Assembly: GCA_014905825.1 (NCBI GenBank)
Contig: JACGCN010000094.1
Span: 1 to 63,938 of the forward strand
Direction of reading: 5' to 3'
DNA length: 63,938 nt
From: Lyophyllum atratum
Lineage: Eukaryota > Basidiomycota > Agaricomycetes > Agaricales > Lyophyllaceae
The notes beneath the pieces are model-generated. The model did not search any database and was not told the origin of the DNA. It worked only from the letters and a program-made list of their open reading frames with translations. How positions within the stretch are numbered: the first letter of the stretch is position 1; every line of letters begins with the position of its first letter. Below, piece after piece: positions 61,370 through 63,938 of the stretch. A program made the position numbers and the translations under genes.

Positions 61370-63938
61370 ATGTTTCGAGGCTCTCGGTTTCAGCCTTGGA
61401 GGGCCCTGTATGCCTTTCAACGTTCTCTTGCAACACACGCTCCGCTGGCCGAGAAAGCTTGCGCCTCAATCACACCTCCTTATGCTCGCTTAATCGAGAA
61501 TCTCGAACAGGCCCGAAAAAATCTTGAACAGGCCCTTGACACTGTCGGAAAAGATTCTGTATAGCCATCTGGTAGACCCAGAGAAGTCCTTAGCTGGAGG
61601 AGGCAGAATTAGAGGAGAGGCTTACCTTCAGCTCCATCCCGAGCGAGTTGCAATGCAAGATGCTTCCGCCCAGTATGTTCTTCGAAACGCTCTATCATGG
61701 TTAAGTTAATTGACTCTCGGTCCAGAATGGCGCTGTAAAGATTCACTTAACAGGATCAGAGCCTTCCGTTGATTTTGACACTTCGCAGACTGCAATTTAT
61801 GAGTGCCCGGTCTTGCTCAGTGTGCAGTTCCTACCAGCATCCATTGTGACCACCTCATTCAGGCCGCAGAGGGCGCTGAAAGTAGATTTTGAAGGTAGCC
61901 ATCATTTCTTATCAATCGGACTTATCCAATTCATAGCTTCGAAAGCGTTCATTGTTTCGAATCAAGAAGTCTTCGATTTCCTCGAAAGTGCCGCCAAGAA
62001 GTATGGCATCGAGTTTTGGCGTCCTGGTTCTGGAATTATCCATCAAATTGTCCTTGAGAACTATGCGCACCCGGAATGCTGATGTCAGTCTACCTTAAGC
62101 CGTATTGCGGTGGAGAACTATCTCACCAATGCAATATCTAGGTTAGGTACAGGTGGGAGACGTTCAACCTAGGCTTCAGCAATTGCGATTGATTTGTACT
62201 CTTCCAAAGATTCTCATACACCAAACGCTGGCGGTCTTGGCATGCTTGCCATTGGTGTCGGTGGAGCTGATGCTGTGGACGCAATGACCGGAACGCCATG
62301 GGAGCTTAAAGCCCCGCGGGTCTTAGGTGAGCATTTCGATCATTGCTGTTTTCCTCCGGCTCTTATAAGTTGGGATCAGGCATACATTTGACTGGTGCTC
62401 TGAATGGATGGGCTACACCGAAAGATCTAATTCTTCATTTGGCTGGAAAACTGACAGTTAGGGTGAGTCTGTCGGAGTCGTATTCTCGTTCATCAACTTA
62501 AGTATTGAAAAGGGAGGAACGGGTTGCATACTGGAGTACTTTGGTCCTGGTGTCTTCAATCAGTCTTGTACAGGCAAGAATCTGACTTTCGTGTTCAATC
62601 TATCGATATTGACCATTGAATAGGATTGGCCACAATCGCAAACATGGGTGCCGAGGTAGGGGCAACGACTTCTACGTTTCCCTATACTCCCCGGATGAAT
62701 GCGTATCTGAGAGCAACCGGCCGTGGACCAGTTGCTGCTGCTGCCGACGAAGCTGCTTCTCGAGGCTTCCTGGCCGCTGACGAAGGTGCCGAGTACGATG
62801 AAGTCATTGAAATCGTATGTCGTAAATTTTCATTCTGCTCCCATCGTTAAATACATCCCATTTAGAACCTCTCGGACTTGGAGCCAACCATCAACGGGCC
62901 ATTCACTCCAGATCTAGCGACCCCCCTCTCTAAATTTGGTTCATTTATCAAGGATCAAGGATGGAAAGATGAATTCTCCGCTGGTCTGATTGGCTCATGT
63001 ACAAACAGCTCCTACGAAGACATGGTGGCGCATATTCGTTTACGCCGTCTCAAAATGTCTGAACAATTCGGTTTTTTTGCAGACCCGTGTTGCGGATTTG
63101 GCCAGACAAGCAAAATCTGCTGGTATAACTGCCAAGGTATTTGCACTAGGTTATATTAGGTTACCTTTGGTCTAACTAAAAACAGGGTCCATTCTTTTGT
63201 ACCCCTGGGTCCGAGCAAATTCGTGCGGACCATGGAACGCGACAACGTTACCTCAACTCTGGAGGATGTTGGTGCGGTCGTACTGGCAAATGCGTGTGGT
63301 CCTTGCATCGGCCAGGTTTGTCATAGGCTCAAACCTACCAATTTTGATCACTTATACCTTTTTATATAGTGGAAGCGCGAGGACAAGAAAGACGAAGAGA
63401 ACGGTAGATGCCTCACTAACTAACTCAATATCACATCCACTAAGACGATAACTCTGACTCAGCGATCCTCACGAGCTTCAATCGAAATTTCAAGTCAAGA
63501 AATGATGGCAATCGATTCACCATGAATTTCCTCGCTTCCCCCACCATCGTGACCGCTATGGCTTTCTCAGGCAAATTGTCTTTCAATCCTATGGCAGATG
63601 CGCTGACCCTTCCTTCCGGGGAGGCCTTCAAATTTTCCCCGCCGTCGGGCCAAGATCTTCCTTCAGCTGGCTTTACTGCAGGAGAAACCTCGTATTACCC
63701 TCAACCCACTCCGCAACCGCAGCCTGATGTCCAGGTAGTCATCAAGCCTGATTCGCAGAGACTAGAGCTCCTTGAGCCCTTCTCTAGCCACTTTGGAGAA
63801 TCCAATAAAAGAGGCCAGGAACTTCCTTCTTTGAAGGTACTCATGCGGGTACGAGGGAAGTGTACGACAGACCATATATCTGCTGCGGTATGTAATGGTC
63901 GTCTGCTTCAAGAGAACGTCGATCCATGACCTTCTACA
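61370..63938 (+). CDS. ACO2: Mitochondrial aconitase family protein (ACO2-like), 3' end cut by window
   Basis: Iron-sulfur hydratase interconverting citrate and isocitrate, or homocitrate in lysine synthesis. The start at 61370 gives presequence [20 protein letters not shown], then [117 protein letters not shown]. Cluster ligands: [14 protein letters not shown] and [11 protein letters not shown]. After [20 protein letters not shown] and [19 protein letters not shown] an intron opens and the window ends. Introns include a GC-AG one (62574-62623). Frame breaks at 61526, 61807, 61884 and 62071. The [12 protein letters not shown] and [11 protein letters not shown] wording is closer to yeast ACO2 than ACO1. 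Confidence 0.92.

Overview
This is nuclear DNA of a filamentous basidiomycete, most likely a wood- or litter-decaying Agaricomycete. Genes are tightly packed on both strands and cut by many short introns (mostly 45-60 nt, GT-AG with a few GC-AG, often with a CTAA/CTGA-like branch site). The gene set is fungal, including a secreted cellulose-binding GH3 beta-glucosidase and BIM1/X325 copper proteins. There is no transposon, rRNA, tRNA or CRISPR array that I can support.

Layout. Left part (0.4-8.2 kb): frataxin and the ribosome-biogenesis factor URB2 on the minus strand, then an RWD-RBR ubiquitin ligase on plus. 8.3-15.9 kb: a multi-KH RNA-binding protein, V-ATPase subunit C (minus), a two-domain mercaptopyruvate sulfurtransferase (plus) and a small unknown protein. 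16.8-19.9 kb: a copper-acquisition block of two tandem BIM1/X325 genes and a CTR copper transporter, all on minus, followed by a single-domain mitochondrial rhodanese. 22-24 kb is poorly understood DNA with a strong-looking promoter. 24-32 kb: an RBM26/27-like RNA-binding protein, branched-chain aminotransferase, a PXA-domain protein and a divergent single-pass membrane protein. 33-41 kb: a large lineage-specific protein with two related segments, a fatty-acid hydroxylase/sterol desaturase family enzyme, a chromodomain protein and AP-1 sigma. 41.8-56 kb: housekeeping genes (6-phosphogluconolactonase, YPT7, ATG16, a PUB1/TIA-1-like RRM protein, prohibitin PHB1, an ASNSD1-like protein, 6-phosphogluconate dehydrogenase, an oxysterol-binding protein). 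56.6-63.9 kb: the CBM1-GH3 beta-glucosidase and a mitochondrial aconitase cut off by the window end.

How genes may work together. The clearest functional neighbourhood is the copper block: surface copper-binding GPI proteins beside a high-affinity copper importer. Other thematic neighbours are two consecutive enzymes of the oxidative pentose-phosphate pathway 8 kb apart, YPT7 back to back with ATG16 (vacuole fusion and autophagy), and two rhodaneses on either side of the copper block.

Quality. Reading frames of well-conserved proteins are broken by isolated one-base gains or losses, usually in short homopolymers. These are dense in the first ~6 kb and from ~59 to 62 kb and rare between. Protein similarity continues on both sides of each break, so sequencing or assembly error near contig ends is the simplest explanation; recent decay cannot be excluded from the sequence alone.
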